The position numbers and the translations under genes are program-made. From assembly GCA_028456385.1 (NCBI GenBank), contig JALNQF010000150.1, positions 46,114 through 110,113 of the forward strand: DNA of 64,000 nucleotides, written 5' to 3'. The notes beneath the pieces were generated by a model. It had not been told where the DNA came from, ran no database searches, and saw only the letters and a list, made by a program, of their open reading frames with translations. This DNA is from Ophiosphaerella korrae (lineage: Eukaryota > Ascomycota > Dothideomycetes > Pleosporales > Phaeosphaeriaceae). Below, in pieces: positions 1 through 11,684 of this stretch (the first letter of the stretch is position 1; each line of letters starts with the position of its first letter).

Positions 1-2140
1 ATCAAGATTAATCTAGAAAAAATTAGATTAATTAACGAATAGCTAATACCTAAGAACCTAAAAGAAGTATAATAATTTTATAGCCTAGCTAACTTTTACA
101 AAAAGTTAATAGTAAGATAGTCTAAAGATATAGAACTAATAATAAGGCTTATAAAAAAGGATATACTATTTAAATAGATATGGGAATACGACAAAGTATT
201 TAAGAAGATTAAAAAAAAGTTTATAGAAAACCTAGTTATTAAGATATATAACCTAGACCTACTAGTAATAGTAAAAACAGACAGATCTAATTTAGTCTAC
301 AAAATAGCACTAATTTAAGAAGACTTAAAGACTAAGAAAGAATATTTAGTTAAATACTTCTCTAAGAAAATAAAGCTAGTAGAGCTGAACTATCTAATTT
401 ATAACAAAGAGATACTAGTAATCTATAAAGTATTTAAACAATAGAGAGTATACCTATAAAGAGTAAAATACTAAACAAAGGTCTATATAGACTATAGGAA
501 TTTTATAAGATTTATACTAAATAAAGAACTAATATAATAATATATAAGATAGTAGGAATTCCTATTAATATTTAATATAGAAATTATATATATAAAAGGG
601 AAAGACAACTAATTTATAGATACTCTTAGTAGAAGACTAGACTTATAGAAAGAAGTAAGCGCTACTAGTATAGTTCTAGTTAAAAACGAAGAAGGACATT
701 TAGTCTTAAATACACCTAAAATAGCTATAACACTTAAAAGAAAGAGTAGTAAGCTAGATAAATAGATTTAGGAAGAAACAAGAAAAGCCCCTAAAGAAAT
801 AGAGAAACTTAAAATCTAAGAAAATCTCGTAAGAGCCTATAGAAGAACGTATATTTTAGGAAAAATATAAAGAGAATTTATATAATAGTTCTATAAACTA
901 CTAGTATATAGATATTAAGGAATCGACAAAATACTAGATAGACTACTAAAAGATTATTATATTCTAAGAGTAAGATAACTAGTAATAGAAGTACTACAAG
1001 ATTATATAGAATACTAGAAGAATAAGTATAGTAAATACGCACTATATAAGAAGTTATAACTAGTAGAAGTACTAGAATAACTATAGGGAGTTATTATAAT
1101 AGATTTTATTACAAAACTACCTAAGTTAAAAGACCTAATATTAAGAGTTAAGTACAATAGAATCCTAATAATAGTAGACAAACTTATAAAGTACTTATAC
1201 TTTAGACTATATAAGGAAAAAAGTAGGATAGAAGTTACTATACACTAGGTCCTAGGAACTATAATTAGCTAATATAGACTACTAGATAAAATTATTATAA
1301 ATAGAGATGTAAAATTTATATTAAAACTATAGAGAACGATAATAGTATAATTAGGAATTAAATACGTAATATCTACTACATATTACCTATAAATAGATAG
1401 ATAATTAGAAAGAATAAACTAGATAGTAGAATAGTACCTAAGATACTATCTTAACTACAACTAGAATAATTAGGTATAGTTACTACCTATAGCATAGTTA
1501 GTATACAACAGCGTAAAGAATAAGATAATAGAAGTATTACCTTTTTTTATAAACTATAGATTTAACTCTAGTGTATATAGAATACTAAGACTAGAGATAT
1601 CTTAGTCTCTAAAAGGAGAAAACTTCGCTAATAAACTTAAAGATATATATAAGTAATTAAGATAGGATATAGAATTCCTGTATAATTAAATAGTAAAGTA
1701 CTATAACAAGAAATATAAAGAGGGACCCTAATTTAAAAAGAGAGAAAAAGTATAGTTAGTACAAAAAAACATTAAGAGCAAGAAACTAAGTTTAAAATTA
1801 GACTACGTTAAGATAAAACTATACAAAATTAAGAAAGAAGTTACGCTAGTTATATTTAAATTAAAGCTACTAAATAAAATAAGGATATACCTAACTTTCT
1901 ACGTAGTACTACTTAAGATAGCACTATAAAATATAGAACTACTAGTATACAAAGTAGATACGTATAGAGAATAAGAAGAATAAGAAGTTAAAGAAATCCT
2001 AGTATACTAGTTTTATAATAGTAGGAACTACTACCTAGTAAAATAGATAAGTATAGACAAAAAAGGACAACTATAGGAAGAAACATAGGAACTAGAAAAC
2101 AATCTTAACTACTCTAAGAAACTAGAGGACTTCTAAAGTT
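1..2140 (+). pseudogene. pol: gypsy D pol remnant: RT end, RNase H, integrase, chromodomain
   Basis: C-terminal half of a chromovirus Pol, which copies element RNA (RT/RNase H) and inserts the cDNA (integrase). Read in translation with TAG/TAA as damaged Trp/Gln codons. Bases 1-130 give the RT connection (LANFYKKLI). 225-640 is RNase H, ending in the usual DTLSRRLDL. About 870-1080 is the integrase N-terminal region; 1085-1500 the catalytic core, with the first Asp in ITIDFITKLPK and the second in IIINRDVKFI. 1680-1960 is the integrase C-terminal region. 1985-2133 is a chromodomain (YYLVKxISIDKKGQL). Stops throughout make it dead. Family assignment is firm; exact domain edges are estimates. 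Confidence 0.9.
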
Positions 2141-2816
2141 AAAACTCTCTAGAACACTTAGTAGTAAACTAAGAGAACTAATATTACTATCGCTAGATAG
2201 AGAGGTAATAGGAGCGCCTAACGTAGGACCTACTACAGCAACACTAAATACTTTATCTAAGTCTAGCTTAGCTTCTAGAGCTACTAACTATATAGCTAAT
2301 TTCTTATTATTTAGTGCCTTTATCTTATAAAGATAAGAGAGACAAGCTTAATTCTTTACTAGCTTACTCTACGTAAGCTCCTAGATCTACTTATACTTAG
2401 CTTTAGCTTCTATAATTTAAGATAGTAATTTCTCTTAAGCTTAGTTAATAGCTCTCCCTATTATTATTAAGCTTAGATATAAGAATAAGTATAATAAATA
2501 TACACTCTATAAGAGAGACACTAGATACGTTATAGGAACTATAAACGTTTATATAGATATACGCTTTATAAGCTCTACTATTGTTTATAGAAACTATATA
2601 AGGAGAGTACTTAGGATTTAACTTAGAGGAGGTATAATAAGAACAAGGAAATATTTTAATACTATTACGCAACACGCAATTAGTAAGAAGATATTAATAA
2701 CGTATAGAAGAGGTAACTATAGAGAGTAATAAAGAGCTAGAAATTAACGAAGAGAGTAGGTTAATAACCTTAGCTCTAGGATAGATAAACAAGGACCTAC
2801 TTAGAAGAGGAGATAG
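2141..2816 (+). other. gypsy D post-chromodomain region and polypurine tract
   Basis: About 680 bp between the end of pol and the 3' LTR, with no recognised domain. A purine run at 2803-2814, directly before the LTR, is the plus-strand priming tract. The equivalent region exists in A, B, E, L and G, but D clearly differs from A here, including by transversions, whereas the upstream pol of the two is nearly the same. A short open stretch on the minus strand (2445-2675) has no family support and is probably chance. Confidence 0.6.
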
Positions 2817-3247
2817 TATTACAATAGTAATAAGAGAAATATAGATAGAACTAATTAGCCCTATAACTAATAGATTAAGTTCTTATAGATATAAAGAATA
2901 CAAACTTAATTAGGAAACTATATATAATTAAGATACCTAAAAGTAATCTATAATCTATAGACTCTTAGCGTTAATAGATTATAGATTAAGGTAATCTACA
3001 ATCTATTATTCTTAGTAGTAATAGATTAATAGATTAGGATAAGTATATAGTTAGTAGCGATGCGTATTATTAAGATAGTATTAGCAATTTAATTATTAAC
3101 TACGAGCAACAATACAAAGATAGTTACAAAACATCTTCTATTATTTATAGCTTATTGTAGATTATAACACGAGCTTTTATTATTACCTTATAATCTACTA
3201 ATACCTATCTAGGCTACTAGGAAGTTAACCCTAGTAAGCCTATAACA
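2817..3247 (+). repeat. 3' LTR of gypsy D (431 bp)
   Basis: Starts tattacaatagtaataag, matching the TGTTACAGTAGTAACAAG start of element A's LTR after TG to TA change, and ends in ACA. The outer parts match the A LTR, but the middle carries repeats of the kind aatagattatagattaagg instead of the aaattcgcgatcttag repeats of A. Confidence 0.88.
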
Positions 3248-4047
3248 ATACTAGTAGTATTTACTTCTTCTTAGAAGTCTAGTTTTCTACTAAGAGTATC
3301 TATAAATTAATTATTATTCTTATTTATATATATAACTTTAAAGTTAAATATTAATAAGAACTCTTACTACCTTATATAATATTATAATAAGTCTTTATTT
3401 AGTATAAATCCTATAAAATTCCTATAGTCTATATAGACTTTTATTTAGTATTTTACTTCTTATAAGTATACTCTCTATTATTTAAATACTTTATAGATTA
3501 CTAATATTTCTTTATTATAGATTAAGTAGTTAAGTTCTACTAGCTTTATCTTCTTAGAGAAGTATTTAACTAAGTATTCTTATATTATAGTTAGGTCTTC
3601 TTATATTAGTACTATTCTATAGACTAAGTTAGATATATCTATCTTTACTATTACTAGTAGATCTAGGTTATATATTCTAATAACTAGGTTTTTTATAAAC
3701 TATTATTTAATCTAGTTAAATACTTTATTATACTCTAAAGTTTATTTAAATAGTATATCTTTCTTTATAAGTTTTATAAGTATTTCTATTATTTTAGACT
3801 ATTTTACTATTAGTTTCTTATAAAAGTTTACTAACTTATAAAATTATTATACTTCTTATAAGTTCTTTAGTATTAGCTATTCTTAGATTACTTTAATCTT
3901 AATTAAGTTAATTTATATTTTTCCTAGTTTAATAATAAATCTAAGGAAGTCTATTTCTTTTATATAGAACTTATATTTTCTTATTTTAAGAAATATCTTA
4001 TTTTTTACTAACTTTTCTAGTACTTTATATATATATTATACGTATTC
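3248..4047 (-). pseudogene. pol: gypsy C pol fragment: RNase H and RT linker
   Basis: Minus-strand remnant. Reading the reverse strand gives the end of RNase H next to 3248 (SRRLD type), then the RNase H core at about 3300-3660 and the RT connection at about 3660-4000. It is bounded on the left by inserted element D and on the right by Copia-1; the same reading continues after Copia-1 at 7025. Many TAG/TAA codons interrupt it. The part of C that lies 3' of RNase H (integrase, chromodomain, 3' LTR) must be left of the window. Confidence 0.85.
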
Positions 4048-4212
4048 TATTGTAAGTTAGAGCTTCGCTCTATATAATTTAGGTAAGCCTATAGTAGTAA
4101 GTAAGCTATACAAGCTATTTAAGCTACTCTACTATATATAAGTAGCTTAGCTTAGATAGCTCTTTAATTAATAATTATCTCTTACTTATTCTTAAGCTTA
4201 TATCTTATAATA
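4048..4212 (+). repeat. 5' LTR of Copia-1 (165 bp)
   Basis: Begins tattgtaagttagagc, a RIPed form of TGTCGCAAGTTAGAGC seen intact at 14808, and ends cttataata. Same length as its partner at 6860-7024 and as the Copia-2 LTRs. Confidence 0.93.
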
Positions 4213-6348
4213 GTTATAAGCCTAGCGCTAAAAATTACTTAATAGTTTTATCCTATATACTATAGTAAGAGATCGCGAGCTTAGTATACTCTTATCCTAT
4301 CCTATCTTATCTTATCTATTACTTAAACGCTTATAATATCTTATAGCGAGATTACTCTACTTAATAAAGGTACTACCCTACTTAATAAGCGCTTATAATA
4401 GCTAGTATAGTTTATACAACTCTATTATAACGCTCTCGAGCTAGGTATCTAGTAGCTAGTTAATCTAGAAGCTAATAACGTCCCTAATATCTACGCTAAC
4501 AAACTAGTTTAACTTAAACTAAAGAGCCTAGTAATAGTAAAAGAGGTAGCTACCTATAAGCTTATAATAGAGAAATACTAAGCTATAAAAGATACCTAGG
4601 TATCGCGAATAGTACGCCTTAGAGCTCTAAGCGCCTAGGTAAACGCTATAGTTAATCTAAGTTATCTAGTAATAGCTAAGATAACTCTACTCGCAAATAA
4701 TAAAGCTATATTGCAAGAGCTTATCTAAACGCTAAAGAGCCTACTAGCTCTATCTAATACTAGCGCTAGTAATCTTATCTAAGCTTAATACTAAGCCTAT
4801 CTATAGAAAGCTTACTAAGGACAACAATTACTAGAGCTCTAGTATAATAAGTAGCTACGCCTATATTAGCGTGTAATTGCGTACAATATTATAGAGGTAA
4901 TAGGTAAGCTTATAGTATAAGATTTCCTAGAGGCGTTAACACTAAAGCTAGCTCTAGACTAGGCTTAGATAATAAGCTAATTAGTAATCTAGAGCTTAGT
5001 CCTTAGCTTAAAGGTACTTACGCTAGAGTAAATTAGTAGTATCTACTTAGCTCTATTATAGGAGTATAAGCTCTAAACTACTAATTAAAGAGCTAGTGTA
5101 TTTACAACGTTTAGAGGATCTAAGCTAAGCTTAAGCTTAAGTACTAACTTAAAATATAACTACTTATATAGCTAAGCTTACTACTAGAAGCTATAAGATT
5201 ATAGATAGGTATAAGTAGTACTTACTAGTAATCTATTTAAAATAGATAATAATAGAAAGGTAAAAATATAGGCTTGTTTAGATAAGCTACGCTTTGTAGT
5301 AGTTAAAACCTTAGTAACTTAAAAGTAAGCTAGTCTCTTATAGGAACTAGTTAAAGCTAGCTTAGAGTTAGTTAAATTAAAGGCTCTAGTCTACTTAGGC
5401 TAGCTAAACGTAGTACTTATCGACTTAGGTATACTTATTAACTTAGGTAAACTTATTAAGCTAGTACCTAGAGCTTACTTAACGCTAGATTTTAATACTT
5501 ACCTACTCTCTAAGAGTACTATACTCGATAATAAAGCTACTCTCTACTTAGTTAACTTAATAAGTCTTATAGAACTAGGCTCTTTTATAAGAGTAAAAGG
5601 TATAAGCTACGTAGAGGTAAGTATATAAGCGTTTCTAATACTTAGTAAAAGTACTTAAGTTCTTAAGAACGCTCTAAATAGAGCTTATAGTAAGCGTATA
5701 GAGAATCTTGTACTTTATAAAGTAGTAGTAGTTAAAGGATTTTATATTAATATAGTATCTAAAGCTTAATTATAGTAAGCTAGAGCCTAGTATTAAGGTT
5801 TTAACGTAACTCTAAGAGTAGGAACGCTAGTAGAGAGTATTGTACTAGCGACGCTAATACGTAAATATAATCTTACTTTTATTAAATATAAGCTTATTAT
5901 ATTTTATCTAACTATTATAAGCGTAACTTAAAGTAATTAAGTTAATTAATAGCTTAACTTATAGCGTACAACGCCTAGAAGTAACTTAGAAGAGCTCTAG
6001 CACGCTAAAGCTAGTTATCTTAGACTAGAAGTACTACGAGCGCTAGTAACGAGCGTAAGAAACGTACGTATTAATAGGATAGCGCGTATTAAGTGTAAGT
6101 ATTACTTAATAGCTTACGCTAAGTAAGTTATCTTAAAGTAGCCTAGAGAGAGAGCCTTATACCTATACTAGCAAGTAGCGTAAGACCTATTTAATATACC
6201 TACTAGCTACTTTAGAGAAGTTTAGACTATACTACTTAAGTATAAGTATAGTAGTAAGCTCTATACCTACCTATTATAAGGTAAAATACTCTAAAAGATA
6301 ATAAGAGTATTTAAAAGCTTTATAAAGCTACTACTAATGCGCTATAAG
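4213..6348 (+). pseudogene. Copia-1 gag-protease-integrase remnant
   Basis: Parallel to Copia-2 14973-17108. About 4390-5290 is the Gag-like part. At about 5490-5560 is the copia protease active-site region (STILDNKATL, near the D-S/N-G-A-T pattern). About 5985-6140 is the integrase zinc-binding region and 6150-6348 the first part of the integrase core, which stops abruptly at the deletion point inside the 18-bp repeat. Stops from Gln and Trp codons are scattered through it. Slightly more CG survives here than in most gypsy copies. Confidence 0.8.
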
Positions 6349-6477
6349 CGTAGTAGAGGTAGGGCTCCTTATAGAGAGTACCTATAACTCTCTTAAGAGA
6401 GGAGGTACGAGAAGGTAGGAGCGAGGGCGTCTACGGCACTAGAGTCTTTTTAGTACACTTTTTCTTCTTCTTCTTCT

Positions 6478-6528
<51 letters not shown>

Positions 6529-6859
6529 CTTTAGAAGTAGTATAAGAGCAAGATATATAAGTATAAGTAGCTTTCTTAGCTTTACTCTATAAAAACAAGT
6601 TAGTATAATAATTACTAATATAAAAAGTAAGCTTTAAAAGCTTTAAAAATAGTAACTTATAATAGCTATAATAATAGTTACTAAAGAGTTTATAAGACTA
6701 AGAAAACTCTAAATATACTACGCGTAGCGTATAAGTGCTTAGCACCTACGTACGAGCCTAAAATAAATAGAATTGTAGGTAAAGGTATTTTTAACTAAGT
6801 TTAGATAACTACTATAAAACTTATTAAATAGCTCTACTACGTAGCTTACCTAGAGAGTA
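6349..6859 (+). other. Copia-1 3' region after the deletion
   Basis: Matches Copia-2 20896-21376, the part between RNase H and the 3' LTR. It holds a CTT run and a long TAG microsatellite (6478-6528). I see no recognisable protein domain. Confidence 0.7.
6478..6528 (+). repeat. (TAG)17 microsatellite in Copia-1
   Basis: Seventeen uninterrupted TAG units, preceded by CTT repeats. The same site in Copia-2 (21019-21045) has nine. TAG may be the RIP product of CAG or TGG units. Confidence 0.93.
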
Positions 6860-7024
6860 TATCGCAAGTTAGAGCTTTACTTTATACAATTTAGGTAAGC
6901 CTATAGTAGTAAGCAAGCTATATAAGCTATTTAAGCTGCTCTACTATATATAAGTAGCCTAGCTTAGATAGCTCTTTAATTAATAATTATCTCCTACTTA
7001 TTCCTAAGCTCGCATCTCGCAATA
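6860..7024 (+). repeat. 3' LTR of Copia-1 (165 bp)
   Basis: Begins tatcgcaagttagagc and ends ctcgcaata. It is followed directly by target duplication tattc (7025-7029), after which the RT of gypsy C resumes. Confidence 0.93.
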
Positions 7025-10000
7025 TATTCTTCTTCTATTTCTAAGAATATAAAGATATTATCTAGGTACGTAAATATAAATATATCTAAGTATTCTCTTA
7101 GTACTATATTAATCTTTTCTTAGAATACTACTAGTATATTTATTAATCTAAAGAGTATAACTATATACTTAAATAGTCTATATTATATTCTAAATACTAT
7201 TTTCTATTTATAGCCTTCTTTAATTCTAATCTAATAGTAAGCGTTTTAGATATCTAGTTTTATAAAGATTTATACTTTCTATAGCCTATCTTATATCTTA
7301 TCTATATATAGTAAAGAGTATTAGTTCTAACTTATAATTACGTTTATTTTCTTAAAGTCTATATAAAGTCTTTTATTATTTTTTTTTATCTATAAATATA
7401 AGTTTATATACTACTAAAGATTATAATTTATATATCTATCTTTTTTTTAGTATATTTTAGATAAACGCTTATTTAATCTTTAATTCTTCTTTAGTTTTCT
7501 TATAGACTAAGCTCTAACCTATATTTTTCTCTTCTTCTAAGTCTATAGCTAAATCCTATAGTTAATAGTCTAGATAGTAGTTACTAGGTTCTATAAGTTA
7601 TTTCTCCTATATCTTATATTTATCTAGGAATTCTCCTTTATATATACTTATATTAGCTTTTAATATTTCTTTCTTAAAGTAGCTAATTTTCTTTATTCTC
7701 TAATTAATCTTTAGGTTAGTTATCTATAACTATAGTATTCCTAATATTATATCTTGTTTATTATTAATTATTATTATATCTATAACTATATTCTTAATTT
7801 CTAATCTTTCTAGCTTTAGCGTAGAGAGTATTGTTTTATACTAAATAGGTTCTTAAAATAGTTTTTTTTAATTATACTTAGTTATTAAATGTATTTCTTT
7901 ATTATATAAGTTATTCTTTAACTTTCTATAAACTTCTTAGATATAAAGTTCTTTATAGCCCTACTATTAATTATTAGTTATACTCTTCTTCTTTAATATA
8001 TACCTATTTTTATAATATATAGGCTTTTTATACTTTTTAGTATTTTTTACTTAGGTTTTTCTTTAAATTATTAATCTTTTTAGAGCTATTACTTTATTTT
8101 ATACTTATAGTTTTTATATTTAGGATATTTATTATAAGTATATTTATACTATAGCTTTCTTTAAATATATTCTTTAGATAGGTTAGGTCCTAGTCTAATT
8201 ACTATATATTCTTTATTAAGGATTCTAATTATTTTCTAACCTTTAGTATCTTTCTTTAAAATTATATTTCTTTCTTTATATAGGCTATATATAATTAAGT
8301 ACCTTAAGTTCTCTATATATATAGTAATTCGTGTTTAAGTATAATATCTATAATATCTTAATATATACTAGATATTCTAGATCTATTCTTTTATTATCTT
8401 CTACTTAGTAACTATCTATTTTAGGTCTTATAGTTATTAAGATATAGTATACTATTAGTACTTATAGTATATAGGCTTTATTAATCTATTATATCTTTTT
8501 TATAAAGAACTACTATTCTCTTTATATAAGTATTCTACTTACTATAACTATATATTACTCTATTTATTATTAGAATATTATATACTTTTTTACTTTAAGA
8601 TTATATTCTTTTTAGTCTTTATATACTTCTTCTATACTTATAACTAGTAAGTATTTTTAAATAAACTTTTATTATTTATTTTATTTCTCTATATCTATTA
8701 TTATATAGCTATTATAGCTATATTCCTTTAACTAGGTATACTTAGTACCTCTTATATTAATTTATTTCTTATCTCTTTATAGTCTTTTAGAAGAAACTAT
8801 AGTAGTTTCTTTATCTAGTACTAGTCCTTTAGCCTAGATTAATAGTATCTAGTGTTTCTCTCCTTTTATGTCTTCTATTAGTAAGTTTATTATATATACT
8901 ATTTCTTCTAGCTATACTTTTATTATTTCTTTTATTACTACTACTTTATTTTTCTATAAAAACTCTCCTACTCTCTACTAACTAAAAAAATATATATAGT
9001 AGTTATCTTTATAATAAAAGGTCTAATAGAGTATTATATACTATATTTCTTTACTCCTAGGTACTTTCTCCTAAGGTTTAGCTTATACTTTTAGTACTTC
9101 TTTTTTATTCTTAGTTATTTTTAACTATATTTATTTCTTTAAGTTTTTATTTCTATAATCTTTTATAAAATATCTTTCTTTTATTTTAACTAGTAGTTTT
9201 TTACGTAGTAGCTTTTCTTACTCTAACTAAAGTATATAAAGTCTTTATTCTTCTTAAATTTTTTCTTATCTTTATTAGTGTTAAGGATTATAGGGTCTCT
9301 AATATCTTAGTTTCTAGGTTATCCTCTATACTTGTTCTTCTTCTATTCTTAAAGATTATTATCTATCTATATTACCTATTATTTTAGAGCTTCTAGTATC
9401 CTTAGTTTTTCTATATAAATTATTTTATATTAAATTTTTAAATATAATTATTATTTAAATTATAATATTAGAGATACCTTATTCTATTCTATATTCTATA
9501 ATAGTTACTTAAACTATAATATATATTTAAGAATACTCTTATATTATATAAGCTTCTTAAGCTTCTCTTTAGCTTATTAAGTAATATCTATATTACTAAA
9601 TAGTACTTTTATTAGCCTAGTAAAGTATTTATAACTTCTAAAAATAGCTCTAGTTTTATCCTTTTATATTCCTAAAGCGTATATTATATAATCTATCTAG
9701 TAAAATTTAAACTATATTATTAAATTGTCTTTAAAGTATATTCTAATATATATTACTTTTTTATCTTCTCTATTAAAGTATAGTACTTATATATTAATCT
9801 AAAGTTATACTACTACTATAAAGGAGTTTAATTTTTCCTTTATTCTATTAAATTTCTTAAGTATAAGTATCTTAAGTAGTTTCTTTATTATACTTATCTC
9901 TAGTCTTTAAGTAATTTATTCTATCTAGTTTTATCTTTTAATAATAGCTTTAATCTATACTTTATTCTATTTTATATAGTCTTATAGTTCTTTATTCTAT

Positions 10001-10210
10001 ATTTCTAAGGTATTAATTACTAGTTTTATATCTTCTTTTTCTAAGATTAAATTATTTAGGTAGTCTTTAATTACTTTCTATATAGTATTATCTAATTTAT
10101 AACTACTTAGAAGTACTTTAACTCTTTTCTTAGTTAAACTTTCTACTATTATATTAGCTAGACTATACGCTACTTACACTTTACTTCTCCTAATATCTAA
10201 ATTAGTAAAG
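7025..10210 (-). pseudogene. pol: gypsy C gag-protease-RT remnant (minus strand)
   Basis: Continues the minus-strand reading of 3248-4047. Going left to right (3' to 5' of the element): RT to about 7700, protease near 7870-8000, a spacer, the two-zinc-knuckle region near 9185-9260, the Gag capsid-like domain (retrotransposon gag family) about 9380-9990, and the gag start near 10180. Its counterparts are B 33620-36950 and, in reverse, L 46458-49810. Gag packages element RNA and protease matures the polyprotein. Dense RIP stops on the coding strand; no start codon remains. Edges are approximate. Confidence 0.82.
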
Positions 10211-10670
10211 TATAATAGGGTTGCCTATTATTAACTACAAGTAACTTCTAGAGTATTAGTAGATTAGAAAGTAATAGTAAAAGCTTATATTATAATTAGT
10301 ATTAACTATAAATAATAGTTAATTTATATATATAATATTAAGTATTAGCGTTCTAAGTTAGAGATTAAATTACTAATACTATCTTAATAATATATATTAC
10401 TATTAACTATATACTTTTACTAATTCTTTAGCTTCGCAACTTTATATTTACTAAGATTGTTAATTTATAAATTTATTATATATTTTACTTTATAACTTTA
10501 TATTTACTAAGATCGCGAATTTATAAATTTATTACGTATCCTAATTATAGTTAGTCTCCTAATTAAGCTTATTATCTTATAAGTTATTACTCTACTTATC
10601 CTATCCTTTGTTATTAGCTAGGCTAAGGCTAATTAGTTCTATCTCGATTTCTCTTGTTACTACTATAATA
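10211..10670 (-). repeat. 5' LTR of gypsy C (460 bp)
   Basis: In plus orientation it starts tataataggg and ends tactactataata, the reverse of the TGTTACAGTAGTAAC start seen in element A; the length equals the A and B LTRs. It carries two copies of the module atttactaagat(c/t)g(c/t)gaattt (reverse of the A-type repeat). The presumed target duplication is taagt at 10671. Confidence 0.88.
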
Positions 10671-11095
10671 TAAGTATTAAGACTAAGGAGTTATAGCTAC
10701 TAAATATAAGTTATTATTAAAATTTTAAATTTATACCTTTTTCTAAATATCTATACCTTTAAGAATTTAAAATACGTATAACTAAACTATATTAATATCT
10801 TTAAATATATCTAACTTATATTAAAAAATATAAAAAAAAGATACTATAAATAAAAAACTATAAAGCTCTAAAGTTACCTTAAAAAAAGTCTATAAATTAG
10901 TTTAAATCCTAGCTCTAGTAGGCTTAGTAATTAAAAATAGTAGTAAGTTATATTAATATAGTCGATAATCTCTTTAAAAATCTTTTCTAGTTATATTTTT
11001 AACTAATATATTCGTAGAGTTATTTTAGGTTAAAAACTTTAACTTTTTTTTAGACTTTTTATTTGTATTACTCTACTATAGTTATATTTATACTA
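10671..11095. other. unassigned RIPed sequence between gypsy C and gypsy G
   Basis: About 425 bp that match none of the elements recognised in the window; this is the flank into which C inserted. It is AT-rich, with homopolymer runs and almost no CA or TG. The string agtttaaatcc at about 10897-10907 could be a RIPed tRNA-type B box, but no cloverleaf can be drawn. No gene seen. Confidence 0.5.
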
Positions 11096-11684
11096 AAGCT
11101 ATAAAGTAAAATAAAGATATACCTAACTTTTTATATAGTACTACTTAAGGTAGTACTATAAAATATAAAACTACTAGTATATAAAATAGATATATATAGT
11201 AAATAAAAAGAATAAAAAGTAAAAAAAATCTTAGTATACTAGTTCTATAATAGAAGAAACTACTACTTAGTAAAATAAATAAGTATAAATAAAAAAGAAT
11301 AACTATAGAAAGATATATAAGAAATTAAAAGACTTCTAAAGTTAAAACTCTCTAAACTACTTTATAGTAAACTATAAAAATCTATAATACTACTAGTAGA
11401 TAAAAAAGTAATAAGAGTACTTAATATTATAAGAGCTAGAGTAACTTCTACTATATATTTAATATCTATTTTAGCTTCTAAAGTATAAGACTATATAAAT
11501 AATTTAGTAATATTATAAGCTTTTAACTTATAAAAGTAGTTTATATATACTTAGAGCTTTACTATCTTATAAGTAGTTTTAGAGATTAGGTTATACTAAG
11601 CTTACTTAGTAATAGCTAGCTATAATAATAATTTCTCCTTAGTATAGTTAATAGCTCTCCCTATATAATTTAGAAATAATAGAG
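11096..11684 (+). pseudogene. pol: gypsy G fragment: integrase end, chromodomain, 3' region
   Basis: Plus-strand fragment beginning in the integrase C-terminal region (KIKIYLTFYIVLL; equivalent to D 1877), followed by the chromodomain (11200-11340, YYLVKxISINKK) and part of the post-pol region to about 11684. Against L it lacks about 27 bp at the chromodomain end. It is cut on the left by unassigned DNA and on the right by a minus-strand gag (F), with no LTR at either edge, so it is a rearranged leftover. More degraded than D or A. Confidence 0.8.

Larger units (their letters stand above)
1..3247 (+). mobile_element. Ty3/gypsy chromovirus D, 5' part outside the window
   Basis: Plus-strand LTR retrotransposon entering from the left edge inside the RT/RNase H linker and ending with a 3' LTR. 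It is inserted in the RNase H region of minus-strand element C: the bases just after 3247 are the reverse complement of the gypsy sequence that follows RNase H. The presumed target duplication is atact (3248-3252), but its partner is outside the window. The pol part is nearly identical to element A, differing mostly by C/T and G/A transitions, while the 3' part and LTR belong to another subfamily. Confidence 0.9.
4048..7024 (+). mobile_element. Ty1/copia element Copia-1, internally deleted (2977 bp)
   Basis: Two 165-bp LTRs (4048-4212 and 6860-7024) flank a shortened interior, with target duplication tattc at 4043-4047 and 7025-7029. It interrupts gypsy C in RT. Against Copia-2 it lacks about 3.79 kb, from mid-integrase to the 3' region, removing all of RT and RNase H. 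The junction keeps one copy of an 18-bp sequence (6331-6348) that occurs twice in Copia-2, at both deletion ends. It cannot have made its own RT. Confidence 0.93.

Noticed and set aside
1985..2133. Chromodomain as a host chromatin gene
   Set aside because: It follows integrase in every long gypsy copy and is part of the element's Pol protein.
2445..2675. Minus-strand 76-codon open stretch
   Set aside because: It lies in the post-pol region of gypsy D, has no recognised domain and is a chance opening in AT-rich DNA.
10860..10920. Possible tRNA or SINE (B-box-like agtttaaatcc)
   Set aside because: No T-stem, acceptor stem or A box at proper spacing could be formed.
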